A DNA stretch of 64,000 nucleotides from positions 7,501-71,500 of the forward strand of contig CAJHNH020002444.1 of NCBI GenBank assembly GCA_905116865.2, in the 5' to 3' direction. The notes beneath the pieces were generated by a model that was given only the letters and a program-made list of their open reading frames with translations, was not told the DNA's origin and made no database searches. Position 1 is the stretch's first letter, and every line of letters starts with the position of its first letter. The translations under genes and the position numbers were made by a program. This stretch comes from Candidula unifasciata (taxonomy: Eukaryota > Mollusca > Gastropoda > Stylommatophora > Geomitridae). Shown here in pieces: positions 33,739 through 44,252 of the stretch.

Positions 33739-33754
33739 AATCTCTCTCCATTTC
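33739..33754. repeat. Target-site duplication, right
   Basis: AATCTCTCTCCATTTC, directly after the GAA tail. Confidence 0.9.
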
Positions 33755-35324
33755 CTATCCTCATTTTTCTGTTTTATTTCCGGCTGTTTATCCCTAAATT
33801 GAGCATAGGTCCCCAGTTATCTAACAAGTCCTATCTTGCGTTTTCGCGTGCAACTCATCGTATTCCCCCCCCCCCCCCTCTTTTTTTCCCTACTTGGTTC
33901 TCACTTTACCAACTATGAGCGAGTCATCCACGCTGCTTGTGCGAACTGGCAGGGGATCAATCCACTCACGAAACCGGGCAGGTTGAAGTATTCCCGCACA
34001 CCTTGAGCTAGAACCCCGCGTTTTAATCTGTTTATGGCTCCTCTGGGAACAGCGCCGGGTTATTTAGTATGAGCATTTCTGTTTATTGTCTGATTACTGA
34101 GAATGATAAAATTTGAAGTGGGAGGCGGGGGTAAGGCGACATGAATGTGTGGAGAGTGATTGACAAGAGCAGGCGATGTTAACTGTGAATTCACGAACTC
34201 AGGCCCAGCTCTGCCTATCTACACACTAGCTGACCTTTCATTGATGGCTGGTTAAAGGGGTGTAGATGTCACTCTTTCGTCAGACCTAGGTTCGGTGTGT
34301 GGGGTAAGGGAGTTGGGGGTTAGGGCCAGTTGTATATGTTATGGGGTCGTTAAAACCGCTTATATCCTGTAACATAGAGCACGTGTGGTCGCCGGTAAGA
34401 CCGTCGAAACAATACAATTCAGCACTAAGATGGCACCCTTGCTACTTAAACTTATGCGTCTCAAAAGTTAACACGCATGAATGAACGACCAATCACAGTG
34501 TCCTGGCCCGACTTCGTCACTCATAAATGTGTAGGTGGGCGGAGCTGAGCCAGAGTTTATTATATGTTCTATTCGCGTTGTCTCTTGATATGCACAGAGT
34601 GGGGACGGGGAAACCTTGGGGGGGGGGGGGTGTCAGGCACTCGAGCACCCCCACCCACCCCTCAGTACATACTAACTACCTGACTGGCTACAACTACCTA
34701 CCCACGTACGTTCAGCTAAAGCCGAGATAATCGACTTAATTGCACCTGGTTTATCCCACATGATAGCCACCTGCCAAGAGTGTCGCACAAAGCCCTAACA
34801 CCATAGCTCCGGCGACAAACCTATAGGGTTCTCTGTAAAAACTGCACTTGTTAACTGAACATCGTTGCTGTGAACCTAACGCACGGCCTTTAGAGCGCAA
34901 GTCAAACGGCTTGGCCACTGCGCCAGAGTCAACTAAAACAAATTAAATGAATGGAAGTATTTTATCCGCACCACTCCTTTAATTTATTTGGATTTTTAGC
35001 AGTAACACTAGAGAAGACTTTGCGTTGAAACGCCCTGTGTAGTTTTGTTATCATTTTAATCGCACGCCACACATCTCCCCACCATGCATCCGTTATCTGC
35101 TAAATTAGAAGATAAAAATTGCGAAAATAGTTGACGACGTGCGTAGAATGCGAAACGAATAATCGGCTAGCTTTACACTGCAGCCGTTGTTATGGTGTTG
35201 TCCGGTTTAAATAATAGATTAAGATACCGCTGCAAAAGGGGTCATTTAAACTTAATGCCGGACACTGTTTGGAAGTTTAGGCACAGCAACTCAATAAGGA
35301 CTTCCGTCGTCTTAAATTGGGAAC
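33755..35324. other. Mostly unrecognised sequence
   Basis: Contains a C14 run, a possible reversed tRNA-like head at 34860-34940 (GGCGCAGTGGCCAAG read on minus), and a GAAAC motif near 35.03 kb. No gene identified. Confidence 0.45.
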
Positions 35325-35662
35325 TTCCGGCGACTTCCGCCACCACCGAGAGTATCCCATACGCCGCTCACGCGGCGTGGATTGGGGCTAAACTGGATGG
35401 CTAGGACTCACCAGCAGCAGCTACCGCATCTCCTGCAGCTTCCTTCATTTTATTTGCTCTTGAGTCCTAGCCATCTAGTTTAGCTCCAATCCACACCGCG
35501 TGAGCGGCGTGGGGGATACTCTCGGCGGTGGCGGAAGTCGCCGATAGTTCGCAGTTCGGCGGTGGTGTTGTAGTCCCTGGACGTGCGCAATTGACACGTG
35601 ACTGAGGCCCTGTTAGGGTATATTTTCCGCCTCGATAATTTTGGACCGTTATTCGGAGGATA
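35325..35662 (-). repeat. Palindromic repeat copy 1
   Basis: Arms 35325-35404 and 35463-35545 are inverted copies (GCGACTTCCGCCACC, ACGCCGCTCACGCGG, GGATGGCTAGGACTC) around a ~58-bp loop. To the right, reversed, are CCCTAACAGGGCCTCAGTCA and the end sequence GGCTATCCTCCGAATAACGG. Confidence 0.85.
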
Positions 35663-36240
35663 GCCAAGTAAACAGAACAGTAAATATACATCATACAGTG
35701 CACTCTCTGAAACAAACCAAGAACTGCAAATACTTAGAAAGTATAATATCATCAGATAGCAAATCAAAAGATGAGTTCGATAATAGATGTAACAGAGCAA
35801 ATCAACTTATTGGGCAAATGGCAACAATACTGAAAAAGAAACATTTGTCAGTAGAAACCAAAACAACATTCTATGACTATGTTTTTGCCAATCCTGTGTT
35901 ATAAGTTCCAAACCTGAACAATGATAGAAAAAGAGGAAAAAAAAATTACAACAAATGAAAGGAGATTCCTGCAAAAGGCTCTCAGTATAGCAAGAAGAGA
36001 TAAGATCACACGCAATGAAATACGAAGGGAAATGGAAGTAGCAGCAACTCTGGATTCAACTGAAGGGCAAGAGGTGAAATGGTTTGGCCATAAAACGTGG
36101 ATGTCAGCAGACAGTATACCCTAGCAAGCAACGATGTACAGACCAGACGGGAAGCGAAGACGAGGCTGAACATGAGAGCAACAGACAGCGGGAATCCCCC
36201 TTTACGAAGTACACAAACGGGCACTTTCCCTTAAATTAAA
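35663..36240 (+). pseudogene. LINE post-RT to C-terminal fragment
   Basis: Reads TKNCKYLESIISSDSKSKDE, NRANQLIGQMATILKKKHLS, then RRFLQKALSIARRDKITRNE and EVKWFGHKTWMSADSIP, the K-Y-L-G-x-x-I and W-F-G-H landmarks of non-LTR ORF2. Two frame changes are visible. It sits between two inverted palindromic repeats. Confidence 0.85.
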
Positions 36241-36249
36241 CCTAATCTT

Positions 36250-36515
36250 TTAGCCGTCGTGGTCTAGCGGCTAGACGCTTGACTACGGATCCGAAGGTCG
36301 TGAGTTCAGGTTCTGACGGAGCCGGACTTTTTTTCCCCCCAGAAATGACATTGGCTCCCAGGTCGACCCAGCTTTGAGTAGGTACCTGGTGCAGTCCTAG
36401 GAAGTAAAAGCGGGCGGTGGGATGCTGAGCATATCACCTCCCAAGTGCCGATTGGCCTATAAAATATAGACCTAGTCCAATATGCCCAAAGGGCTTGGAA
36501 AAGGGTCCTTCATTT
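36250..36515 (+). repeat. Family A SINE, nearly complete
   Basis: Head TAGCGGCTAGACGCTTGACT and GTGAGTTCAGGTTCTG, T/C run, then AAATGACATTGGCTCCCAGG, AAGTAAAAGCGGG, TATAGACCTAGTCC and GGAAAAGGGTCC. Confidence 0.9.
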
Positions 36516-36686
36516 TTTACTTACTATACTTTATTTCGACACCACATGGTACCAGAGGATCAAGATGAGATGAGATGAGGCTCAGTGCTCCAGACATCAT
36601 CCTCCTTCATGCATCGCTATAATTTGCCTTATCTTTCCAGTTGATGACCACAAGTTTGTAGTTCTGCCTGCGTGTTACCTTTTCAG

Positions 36687-36965
36687 GCTATCCTCCGAAT
36701 AACGGGCACATATTATGGCGGCCAAAAACACACCCTAACAGGGCCTCAGTCACATGTCATTTGCGGACTTCCCGCGACTACCGCCACCTCCGAGTGTATC
36801 TCCCACGCCGCTAAGAGCGGCGTGGAGCGGGGCTACACCAGATGGCTGGGACTCAAATAAAATGAAGGAAGCTGCAGGAGATGCGGTAGCTTCTGCTTGT
36901 GAGTCCCAGTCTAGTTTAGCCCCGCTTCACGCCGCGCGTAGTGGCGTGGGAGATACAGTAGAGAC
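36687..36965 (+). repeat. Palindromic repeat copy 2
   Basis: Starts GGCTATCCTCCGAATAACGG, continues CCCTAACAGGGCCTCAGTCA, then inverted arms around AATGAAGGAAGCTGCAGGAG. It is the same unit as copy 1 in opposite orientation, so the two end sequences face one another across 1 kb. Confidence 0.85.
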
Positions 36966-37144
36966 AAGAATAGTTGTTTCCAGACACCTTATTATTCAAG
37001 CATCAGAGCCACGCGAGAAGCATGCAGATAGTAAGACATCATCATCACTATGGACACGACCATCTTTCTCCTCGTCTATAATCTTCCAATAGACTCCTTC
37101 TGTAGACTCCTCGACGTACGCCACAAAGAAGAGAGCTGTGCTAC

Positions 37145-37330
37145 AGTCGGCAGATGTGACTTAGGCGTTAAGGACGCGCTTTGTAATGCCGGGGTGCCGG
37201 GTTCTATACCAGCTGCAGGCCTTGCACTGGTTTCGACAGTGGTTTCGAAAAGCCGACCGTCCAGGAGCAATGGCAAACTACTGGACGTAAATTTGCCTAG
37301 GAAAATCACAACAGCCAAAACTGTTTAAAA
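37145..37330 (+). repeat. Family C tRNA-headed SINE
   Basis: GTGACTTAGGCGTTAAGGAC, GCCGGGTTCTATACCAGC, AATGGCAAACTACTGGACG and GTAAATTTGCCTAGG. Confidence 0.8.
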
Positions 37331-38668
37331 CAGATAACTACCCACCTTAACTCCATAAAATACGTTTTTGTATGTGCTCTGATTAGGAATTACACTTAAA
37401 GAATCTGCCTCATAAAGGTATCAGAAAGTCACATGGGACTTCCTGAACCCAGTGTTTCTTCCATCACTCAACAAAATAAAATGACGAAATCGGTCTTATA
37501 TATATAGAGGGAGAGTTCGTTCGTTCCATAACTTAGTCTGTCCTGTATGTCTGTCCCGCTTATTTCTCCCGTCTGACCATCCCGTCTTTTCTATCCCGTC
37601 CGGCTGTCCCGTCTGTCTATCATACCTGCTTGTCCCGTCTGTCTACGTTGTCTGTCCGCCTCGTCTTTCTATCCTGTTCTGTCTTTCCCGTCTGTCTATC
37701 CTGTACCGTGTATCCTGCTAGCCTGTCTATACTGTCTGCTTGTCGCCTTTGTCCATCTGTCTATCCCGTCTGTCTACCCTGTCTGTCTTTTTCGACTGTC
37801 TATTCTGTATGTTTGTCAGGTCAGACTGTCCCGTCTGTCTGCCCCCCCCCCCCTTCTTCTCAAGTTTTTTTTTCCAAGTTTTTCTTTAGAAATGGTATCT
37901 TAGGGGCCCAAAATTGCCTAAGCCCGCAGGTTCATACGATCCCAGATTGCCCCATGTGTTTGATTTAACAGATAAGAACTGACCGGTTTCCCCGTTACTT
38001 ATACTTATAACACCCCCCCCCCCTTTTTTTTCCGAATTGTTTTTGAACTCCCCTAGCCGCTGTAACAAAATCTAGGCTCGAATTCTCATGGGGCGTGGAA
38101 AACGTCCCACCTCACACTAGATCACACGCCTGGACCCCATTGTTTTAATTGCTAGTTGACTCCGTGGCCTGAGTTCAGCAGTTTTCCCGATCTCTGACTG
38201 GTCCATCGATTGTAGCAGATCCAACACCAGGCAAGAGCCCCAGACACGTCTGATAAAATCTGGTTGTTAATCCAATCCACTTTTACATCCTGTTGTTTCC
38301 AGTACTTGAACCTAGCCGGTCACGTGTGGGGTTTAGTTACCAGTGGGAAGGTGCAGTTCCAAGACCCTGGTTTGAATCAAAGGCATGCACGGAGAGGCGC
38401 CTCGATCGTGACTAGATTTTGAATGGAAGTTATGGCTCTCAATGACAGAAAAAAAAGTGAAATTTTTTTTTTTTAAATTCACCGTTTCTCAGGCAAAACG
38501 AGATTTCATGGGGAGTTCCAAGGAAAGTCCAATAGTATAGGTGTAATGGGGTGTGAAATTAACGCCGACTATGTATGTTGATGCCACCATCTGTATTAGA
38601 TGTGATCTCTCTCTGTACATATACATGTATGTGTTCGTATATTGTCTCTACCGTAGGTAGATAGGTAG
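37331..38668. other. TGTC-rich low complexity, otherwise unrecognised
   Basis: 37530-37840 is an imperfect CTGTCC/TGTCTG pyrimidine tract. C-runs at 37.84 and 38.02 kb. 38.58-38.65 kb resembles one monomer of the 64-bp array at 41.4 kb. Confidence 0.5.
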
Positions 38669-38880
38669 ATACCCCATCACACAAGAGATAAACACCCGGT
38701 GACACAAAGTGCCACCATGTGGATGAGGATCACGCGTGGAAGGGTCCCAGAAACACCTTTCAGCTGTTAGGCCATATCTATGGTTAGGCCATATCTATGC
38801 CCCGGCTATTTTCAGGCCCCCCGGCAAAAGCCATGGTGGAGCTTCAAATAACAAAAAAATTGCATCCCACATAGCGATAA
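38669..38880 (-). mobile_element. Family E copy
   Basis: Reversed core with CACACAAGAGATAAACACCC, GACACAAAGTGCCACCATG and GCCATGGTGGAGCTTC. Confidence 0.8.
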
Positions 38881-38904
38881 TTTTATATTCTCTACCGTAA
38901 GTAT

Positions 38905-39182
38905 AACGCGCCGTCGGTGGCTTAGACGTTGCGAGTCTGACTCGTAATCCAAAGTACCGCGATCGAAACCCACTGCTGGCTGCGTGGATTTTTATCGTGG
39001 TATGTGGCGTCGCAGGTCGACCCAGCCTAAAATGGGTACCACGATGGCTGTCCTTGGGAAATAGAGACGGCCGGTGTAATGCTGGCCACATTACCCACCT
39101 AGTGCCGATGGTCTGAAAAAATATGGGCGCGCTTCCCATATACCCGATTTGCCTAAAGGCGTGACAAGGGATCTTTACTTTA
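38905..39182 (+). repeat. Family A SINE, second head type
   Basis: Head GTCGGTGGCTTAGACGTTGC and CGCGATCGAAACCCACTGC, then the A body (GGTCGACCCAGCC, GACGGCCGGTGTAATGCTGG, CGCCTAAAGGCGTGACAAGG) ending in TTTACTTTAC. Shares its head with the copy at 1.1 kb. Confidence 0.85.
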
Positions 39183-39254
39183 CTTTTTTTTTACTTACCG
39201 TAAGTATAGATGAGATCTATCTTTACGTATGCTTCTGCAAATCCGGGTAATATT

Positions 39255-39262
39255 GGACTTTT
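39255..39262. repeat. 8-bp TSD, left (GGACTTTT)
   Basis: Identical to 39972-39979; abuts the left inverted repeat exactly. Confidence 0.88.
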
Positions 39263-39400
39263 GGTTCTCCTTTAAATGACGGTCGCTAGTTGGACGTCGA
39301 CGGCCGCTAAGTCGGAGTTCACTCCCCTGGCTGCAGTGCAATTACGGAGTGGACAAGTCACGAATCAAAACACAAAGTGACGTCGACATGGCTGCTAGAG

Positions 39401-39626
39401 CTAGACCACGCGCTGCCACTCAAATTAGCGACCGCGTTCTTGCGACGCAAGACTCTCGTAGACCACGCGCTGCGACTGACAGTAGCGACCACGTTCTTGC
39501 GACGCAAGACTCTCGTAGACCACGCGCTGCGACTGACATTAGCGACTGCGTTCTTCCGACGCACGACTCTCGTAGACCACGCGCTGCGACTGACATTAGC
39601 GACCGCGGTCTTCCGACGCAAGACTT
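39401..39626. repeat. 57-bp array inside the TIR element, ~4 copies
   Basis: The unit includes GACTCTCGTAGACCACGCGC and GCGACTGACATTAGCGAC. A 57-bp period keeps a frame open (19-residue repeat); I do not regard it as a gene. Confidence 0.92.
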
Positions 39627-39699
39627 AATGACCGTAGATGTGAGACCTGCGGATCTGTATGTCGTAATGAGCGATAAGCTGGCGTGGTTTCCGTGATGT

Positions 39700-39842
39700 G
39701 ATACCCTAACCCTACCTCAAACCCTACCCCAAACCCTAACCCTACCCCTAACCCTAACCCTACCCCAAACCCTAACCTCAACCCTACCCCTACCTCTAAC
39801 CCTACCTTAAACCCTAACCCAAACCCTAAGCCTAACCCTAGG
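39700..39842. repeat. Degenerate telomere-like (CCCTAA)n
   Basis: About 24 hexamers, mixing CCCTAA with CCCTAC, CCCCAAA and CCTCAA variants: an interstitial TTAGGG-type tract. Confidence 0.92.
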
Positions 39843-39971
39843 ATGACAGGTAACTATCTCATTTGTTTCATTCCCTCTTTTCCACTTCGTAATTGCACTG
39901 CAGCCAGAGGAGTGAACTCCGACTAAGCGGCCGTCGCCTTCCAGCTAGCGACCGTTATTTAAAGGAGAGCC

Positions 39972-39979
39972 GGACTTTT
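39972..39979. repeat. 8-bp TSD, right (GGACTTTT)
   Basis: Directly follows the right inverted repeat. Confidence 0.88.
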
Positions 39980-40227
39980 CCTGGAACTCCCCACGGAGTA
40001 CCCGAGTTGGGGCAAACTTAAAGAAAAGGAAATTTAAAAAAAATTTAAAATAACTAAAATTACATATTAGATGATGCAACCAAGAGACGGTGATTTCTTT
40101 TTTTTTTTTTCATTTAATTTTCAGGAAGGGACATAATCAATAATTTGAAGGAAGGCTATCCCTGAATAATGAAAAGATAAACAATCCGACAGACACGTTT
40201 TTAACCGGTCTTTCGCTATTTAACTTG

Positions 40228-40365
40228 GGACTCCCGTGTGGGTTCCAGGGCCCTATTGGAGGGTGGGGGGGGGGGGGGTGGGGGGAGGGTGGGGTGGGGA
40301 GAATAGATCCACTTCCATCCTGCCAGCAAGTCATAAAAGGCGACTAATTGAGGGTGATTCCTTTG
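40228..40365 (+). repeat. Family D retroposon, 5' part
   Basis: CCCGTGTGGGTTCCAGGGCC, a G-rich run of about 28 bp, AGAATAGATCCACTTCC, then GGCGACTAATTGAGGGTGA. 39980-40227 shows nothing recognised. Confidence 0.7.
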
Positions 40366-40432
40366 ACATATTCTGAGAGGTGACGAGCCATCAGTCTGCT
40401 CAAAAACAATTTCAATTATTCTATAGTTTCGT

Positions 40433-40650
40433 CCTTTTCAGGACGAACTTTTTTGTTATTTGAAGCCCCACCCTGGCTTTTGCCGGGGGCCGCAATATAG
40501 GCAGGCCTGAAATATGGCCAATTGTCTGAACGCTTTTTCTGGGACCTCTCCACGGCGATCCTCATCCACATGGTGGCACTTTGTGTCATCGGGTGTTTAT
40601 CGCTTGCGTGATGTCCTGGTGGGGTAGAAAGTCAGTCAGTCAGTCAAAAA
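40433..40650 (+). mobile_element. Family E copy, complete
   Basis: Hairpin CGTCCTTTTCAGGACGAA, full core, GGTGGGGTAGAA, then (AGTC)4. Complete in the opposite orientation to the copy at 23.7 kb. Confidence 0.88.
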
Positions 40651-40654
40651 CAAA

Positions 40655-41045
40655 TAGGGTTTGGGGGGGGGGGGAGTGTGTTTGCAGTCTAGAGGCATGG
40701 AGTCCCCCTCGAGTTCACCCCCCGGTGAAGGCTGAGATTTTTTTTACGTGGAATTCTAGTTATTTATCCTGGTATCTGGGTAGTGAGACCGGACGCTCGT
40801 GTGTATTGTTGCGCACGTAAAAAATTCCCCTAGCAGATGAAAATTGAAGAAAGTAGTCTAACGGCGCTGCCCGGGCAACATTTTGAGTTAAAAATCTACA
40901 CAAAGTGTTTCAGGATCCTCGCCGGTGCTGCGGAGCCAGTGCACTGTGCTGAGATTCTTCTGACTCAGGCTGGAGTCAGAGGTAAACCGGAGCACGTATG
41001 GGTTACCCTTTATGGCATGACGTTGATCCATCGTCTAAACCTAAA
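40655..41045 (+). repeat. Family B tRNA-headed SINE
   Basis: GAGTTCACCCCCCGGTGAAG in the B-box position, TTTTACGTGGAATTC, CCTCGCCGGTGCTGCGGAGC, and 3' end GTCTAAACCTAAACC. Confidence 0.8.
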
Positions 41046-41175
41046 CCAAGCTACTTCTGTAAAACGGATGTGCACGCAAAGCTGAAGTCCTGGAACAAGA
41101 TCAAAGTCAAGAACTGGACGAACAACCATACATTTTCGCCGGAGGTTACAACAGATGAACCCTAAGAAAAAAAAA
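41046..41175 (+). repeat. Family D retroposon, 3' part
   Basis: CTGTAAAACGGATGTGCACG, GAACTGGACGAACAACCA, CGCCGGAGGTTACAACAG, ending in A-rich rather than GAA sequence. Confidence 0.65.
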
Positions 41176-41399
41176 ATAAACAGACAAAGATGAAAAGTTT
41201 AATCGGCACTTCCGCCCACACTGGACCGCATGTTACTTCGCATTCCTTGTGTCGTACCCCAATATAACTGCTATATGACTATACGGTTGAATAAGGTATC
41301 GGGGAAAGTGTGCCGGTTTGATTCTCATCTTTGAGATGTTAATTCCACAGACTGCAATCCTAGTTGCAGTTCTGTTCAAATCAGGGTCGCTTTTTTGTG

Positions 41400-41785
41400 A
41401 GTTTCAGTGCTGTCATGTGTATTAGGTGTGAACTGTCCGTGTGTGTGTTCATGTATGTGTTAGTTTGTTGTCACTATGGTGTGTATTAGGTGTGAACTGT
41501 CCGTGTATGTGTTCATGTATGTGTTAGCATATTGTCACTATGGTGTGTATTAGGTGTGAACTATCCGCGTATGCGTTCATGTATGTGTTAGTATGTTGTC
41601 ACTATGGTGTGTATTAGGTGTGAACTGTACGTGTATGTGTTCATGTATGTGTTAGTATGTCGTCACTATGGTGTGTATTAGGTGTGAACTGTCCGTGTAT
41701 GTGTTCATATATGTGTTAGTATGTTGTCGCTACCGTGTGTATTAGATGTAAACAGTCCGTGTACGTGTTCATGTATATGTTATCA
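41400..41785. repeat. 64-bp minisatellite, ~6 copies
   Basis: The unit contains GTGTATTAGGTGTGAACTGT and GTTCATGTATGTGTTAG, ending TGTCACTATG. The last copy is most diverged. Confidence 0.93.
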
Positions 41786-41868
41786 AATCATAAAGAAGCG
41801 GTGCTTTAGTAAAGTTGTATTGTGAAACTATAATTGTATTTGTGTATACGTGTGATTTTATTAATATG

Positions 41869-41894
41869 CTGATGAAGGCTTTTTAGCCACAACG
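41869..41894 (+). ncRNA. Hammerhead-like motif
   Basis: CTGATGA, a GGC/GCC stem with a TTTTTA loop, then ACAACG where an active hammerhead would have GAAAC. The conserved GAAA core is mutated. Probably a relic of a retroelement-borne ribozyme. Confidence 0.35.
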
Positions 41895-41989
41895 TTCACG
41901 TGTTTGTGTTTGTTATATTGTGAAACTCTCTGACGTTCGGCTTGAAATATTTCTATGATATTTAGTTAAATTTACAGCGTGATTCCCAC

Positions 41990-42335
41990 CCTGCGAACGT
42001 AAATGTTGCAAATCGTCTACTTCGTCTTCTTTGCACACCGGTTGTAAGCTCCAGGCAAATGGTCGTGGTCTTTGCTTCATTTAGACTCTAACTTTGTTCC
42101 AGGGCCTGAGTTTTGCGTGTATATCAGTTTTACTGGCTTATGTGTGTGCAATGGTTGTTCCTTGCTGAACTGGAAGTTGCCCTCTGATTTCGAAGAAAGC
42201 CCACTAATAGTTGACCCCTACGACATGCATGTGTTTTCCTATTACTTCGATTTTGTTGCTGAAGCCGAGGGTCTATTCTTGCCCCCCCCCCCCCCCCCCC
42301 AATGGGGCCCCGGAGCCCACACGGGGAATGTTGCA
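41990..42335 (-). repeat. Family D retroposon
   Basis: Reversed D body with a poly(C) expansion at about 42282-42300, just before AATGGGGCCCCGGAGCCC. Confidence 0.75.
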
Positions 42336-42519
42336 TATTAAATCCATTAGGAATCTCTCAATTTAGATCAGAATAATTACGTAGCACAAGCAGAGTTAAA
42401 CGCTGAGTGTAGGCGTAGATCATCGGTGCCACAACCTGGGTGTTCGAGCAGTGACGTAGCAAGGTCACGTGGTAGCCCCAAGTGGCCCATTTTCTGCTTC
42501 CACCCAGCTCAAACACACA

Positions 42520-42550
<31 letters not shown>

Positions 42551-42570
42551 TTTTTTTTTATTAAAAAAAA
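42520..42570. repeat. (AT)n / T-rich tract
   Basis: ATATAT run followed by T9 and A8 runs. Confidence 0.85.
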
Positions 42571-42684
42571 TACACATTTGTGCCCTTTGAACTCTCTTCC
42601 CTCAACAAAAGAAAACAAAAGGCTAAAGTACCCTCTTTATCCGTGTATAGAAATGATCTTTAAATGCATTTGTTTGTCATCATA

Positions 42685-43078
42685 ATCATCGTGTAGCAGG
42701 TTCTTTGCAGAACGTCGCTCTCATCACGATCTTCCTGAAAAAAAAAAAAAAACTCGATCTCTTGTCTCGTGCACTTTCATGCACAAAGAGTTACTTATAT
42801 CCTGTGCCCATCTCCGTAATGGTTAACCTCTGCCCCTCCTTCATTGATCCGTGCCTTCTGCTATTCTTTTTTCCCCCAGTGGCGTTTGATATGGCCAAAA
42901 TAATCAGCTTCCGGGACAACATTCTGTTTATTAGCCAATCTTCCTCGATGTTCAGATCTTTTAGAATGTCATTATATCTGTTCTTCCCTGCCCATGCATG
43001 GTATTTAGAAAATCTTTCTACAACATTTCAGCTCAAAAGAGCCAATTCGTTTACATATCTCATCCTTTTTAATTGTAA
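42685..43078 (-). pseudogene. LINE C-terminal fragment
   Basis: The minus strand keeps the landmarks of the plus-strand copy at 61.8 kb: a GGCTAATAAACAG...GGAAG block giving a RKL-x-YFGHI-like motif, and a 3' part with TGCAAAGAACCTGCTACACG. Upstream reading gives RMRYVNELALLS and a broken WAGKN segment. Confidence 0.65.
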
Positions 43079-44250
43079 AGAACGAACCCCCCCCCCCCTT
43101 TTCCTCCCCCCACCCCCTCTTTCCTCAGCACACAGTTAATGTGAATATTATTTTATGATTGATTTTAAACCAGCATAAAACAAACTGAGCCCAACCCTTC
43201 CCATCCCCCTCCTCCACCCCTCTAGTGTGCCGCTGGCGTATTTGTGTGTGCATATGCCCTAATTTTAGTTTTGGAGAATCATAATGAATTTTTTTTTTAA
43301 ATTATTAGATTAGCAAATCAGATAACAACACGAAGAGGAAAAAGATGGATAGAATGTGATCGGTTAGAGTTCCCTCACCACTTTACCCACATCCAATTGT
43401 TCCATCATTTGTTGGATATGAAATTATTGCATTCGTTCTAACCATGAGAAAGCAATGCTAGAATGTATGTTTTCCCATGTTTTGCGTATGCGTAGATGCC
43501 GTTGATAATTATAATTGGACATATCTAGTTATGTGTGTATGCATTTCTGTTTATTTGAGTGTCCGTGCGTACAGGGGCGAAGTAGCCATTACGCACACCA
43601 AGAACGTGCTTGGAGTATCACGAAAGAAAGAGGCACCATAGACATTTCAGTAGCCCTGAATCTGAGCGTTTTTTTTCCAACTGTTGCAGTAGTAAAACCC
43701 CCCCCCCCCCCCCAAAAAAAAAAAAAATCAGAACAAATATGCAACAATACAGGCTGGATGCATTATTTCTGTTAAGTATAGAAACATTTGTGCTACATAC
43801 GATTAGTTTTCAGGATCTGATCAAAGACTTTTCACAGTTTAAACAAAGGAGGAGAAAACCTATTCAAATATAAATAAAGTAGAAATATTTTTTAAAATAC
43901 ATTATTTCCCATATCACTTTAATTTGTGTTTAATTTCGTTTTTTTTTTTTTAAGTGATTTAATAGTTTATTGTTGTCTAAATTTTCCATTACACATATAG
44001 ACTCACTATGTGGTCCTAACATCTGGATCTGCTGGGCACTTGCACAAGGCCACACGTGCATAAGGGCCCCCTGCTAATCTGTGTCTGTCAGGTGACCATT
44101 TACATTTAATTGCTGCTAGTGTTGTCGTAGAGACCCCAGCACACAGGTTTACCCTGGGCCCCGTAACGCTGTTAAGACGGCTCTGGGACCCTAACATATT
44201 TTCAATGCTTCGGGCTTCAAAATGTCTTATCCGGCCCTGTCTGTTTATGT
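43079..44250. other. Unrecognised, with hAT-like ends
   Basis: C-runs at 43.09 and 43.70 kb. Near 43574 (CAGGGGCGAAGTAGCC) and, reversed, near 44241 (CAGGGCCGGATAAGAC) and 44193 (CAGAGCCGTCTTAACAGC) lie hAT-style terminal sequences. I found no matching partners or TSDs. Confidence 0.4.
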
Positions 44251-44252
44251 GT

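Larger units (their letters stand above)
39263..39971. mobile_element. TIR transposon carrying telomere-like DNA
   Basis: 95-bp terminal inverted repeats (39263-39357 and 39877-39971, roughly 90% alike) start GGTTCTCCTTTAAAT and GGCTCTCCTTTAAAT. A perfect 8-bp duplication flanks them. The interior has four 57-bp units and ~140 bp of degenerate CCCTAA repeats, with no transposase. An 8-bp TSD fits hAT, P or Merlin; the GG start fits Merlin somewhat better than hAT, but this is open. Confidence 0.9.

Noticed and set aside
37630..37968. 112-codon Cys/Ser-rich frame
   Set aside because: A translation of a CTGTC-rich low-complexity tract.
39349..39696. 115-codon frame as a transposon-encoded protein
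   Set aside because: It is made of a 57-bp tandem unit, lies inside a non-autonomous TIR element, and has no visible domain.
39700..39842. True telomere or chromosome end
   Set aside because: The tract is short, degenerate and enclosed by TIRs and TSDs of a transposon.
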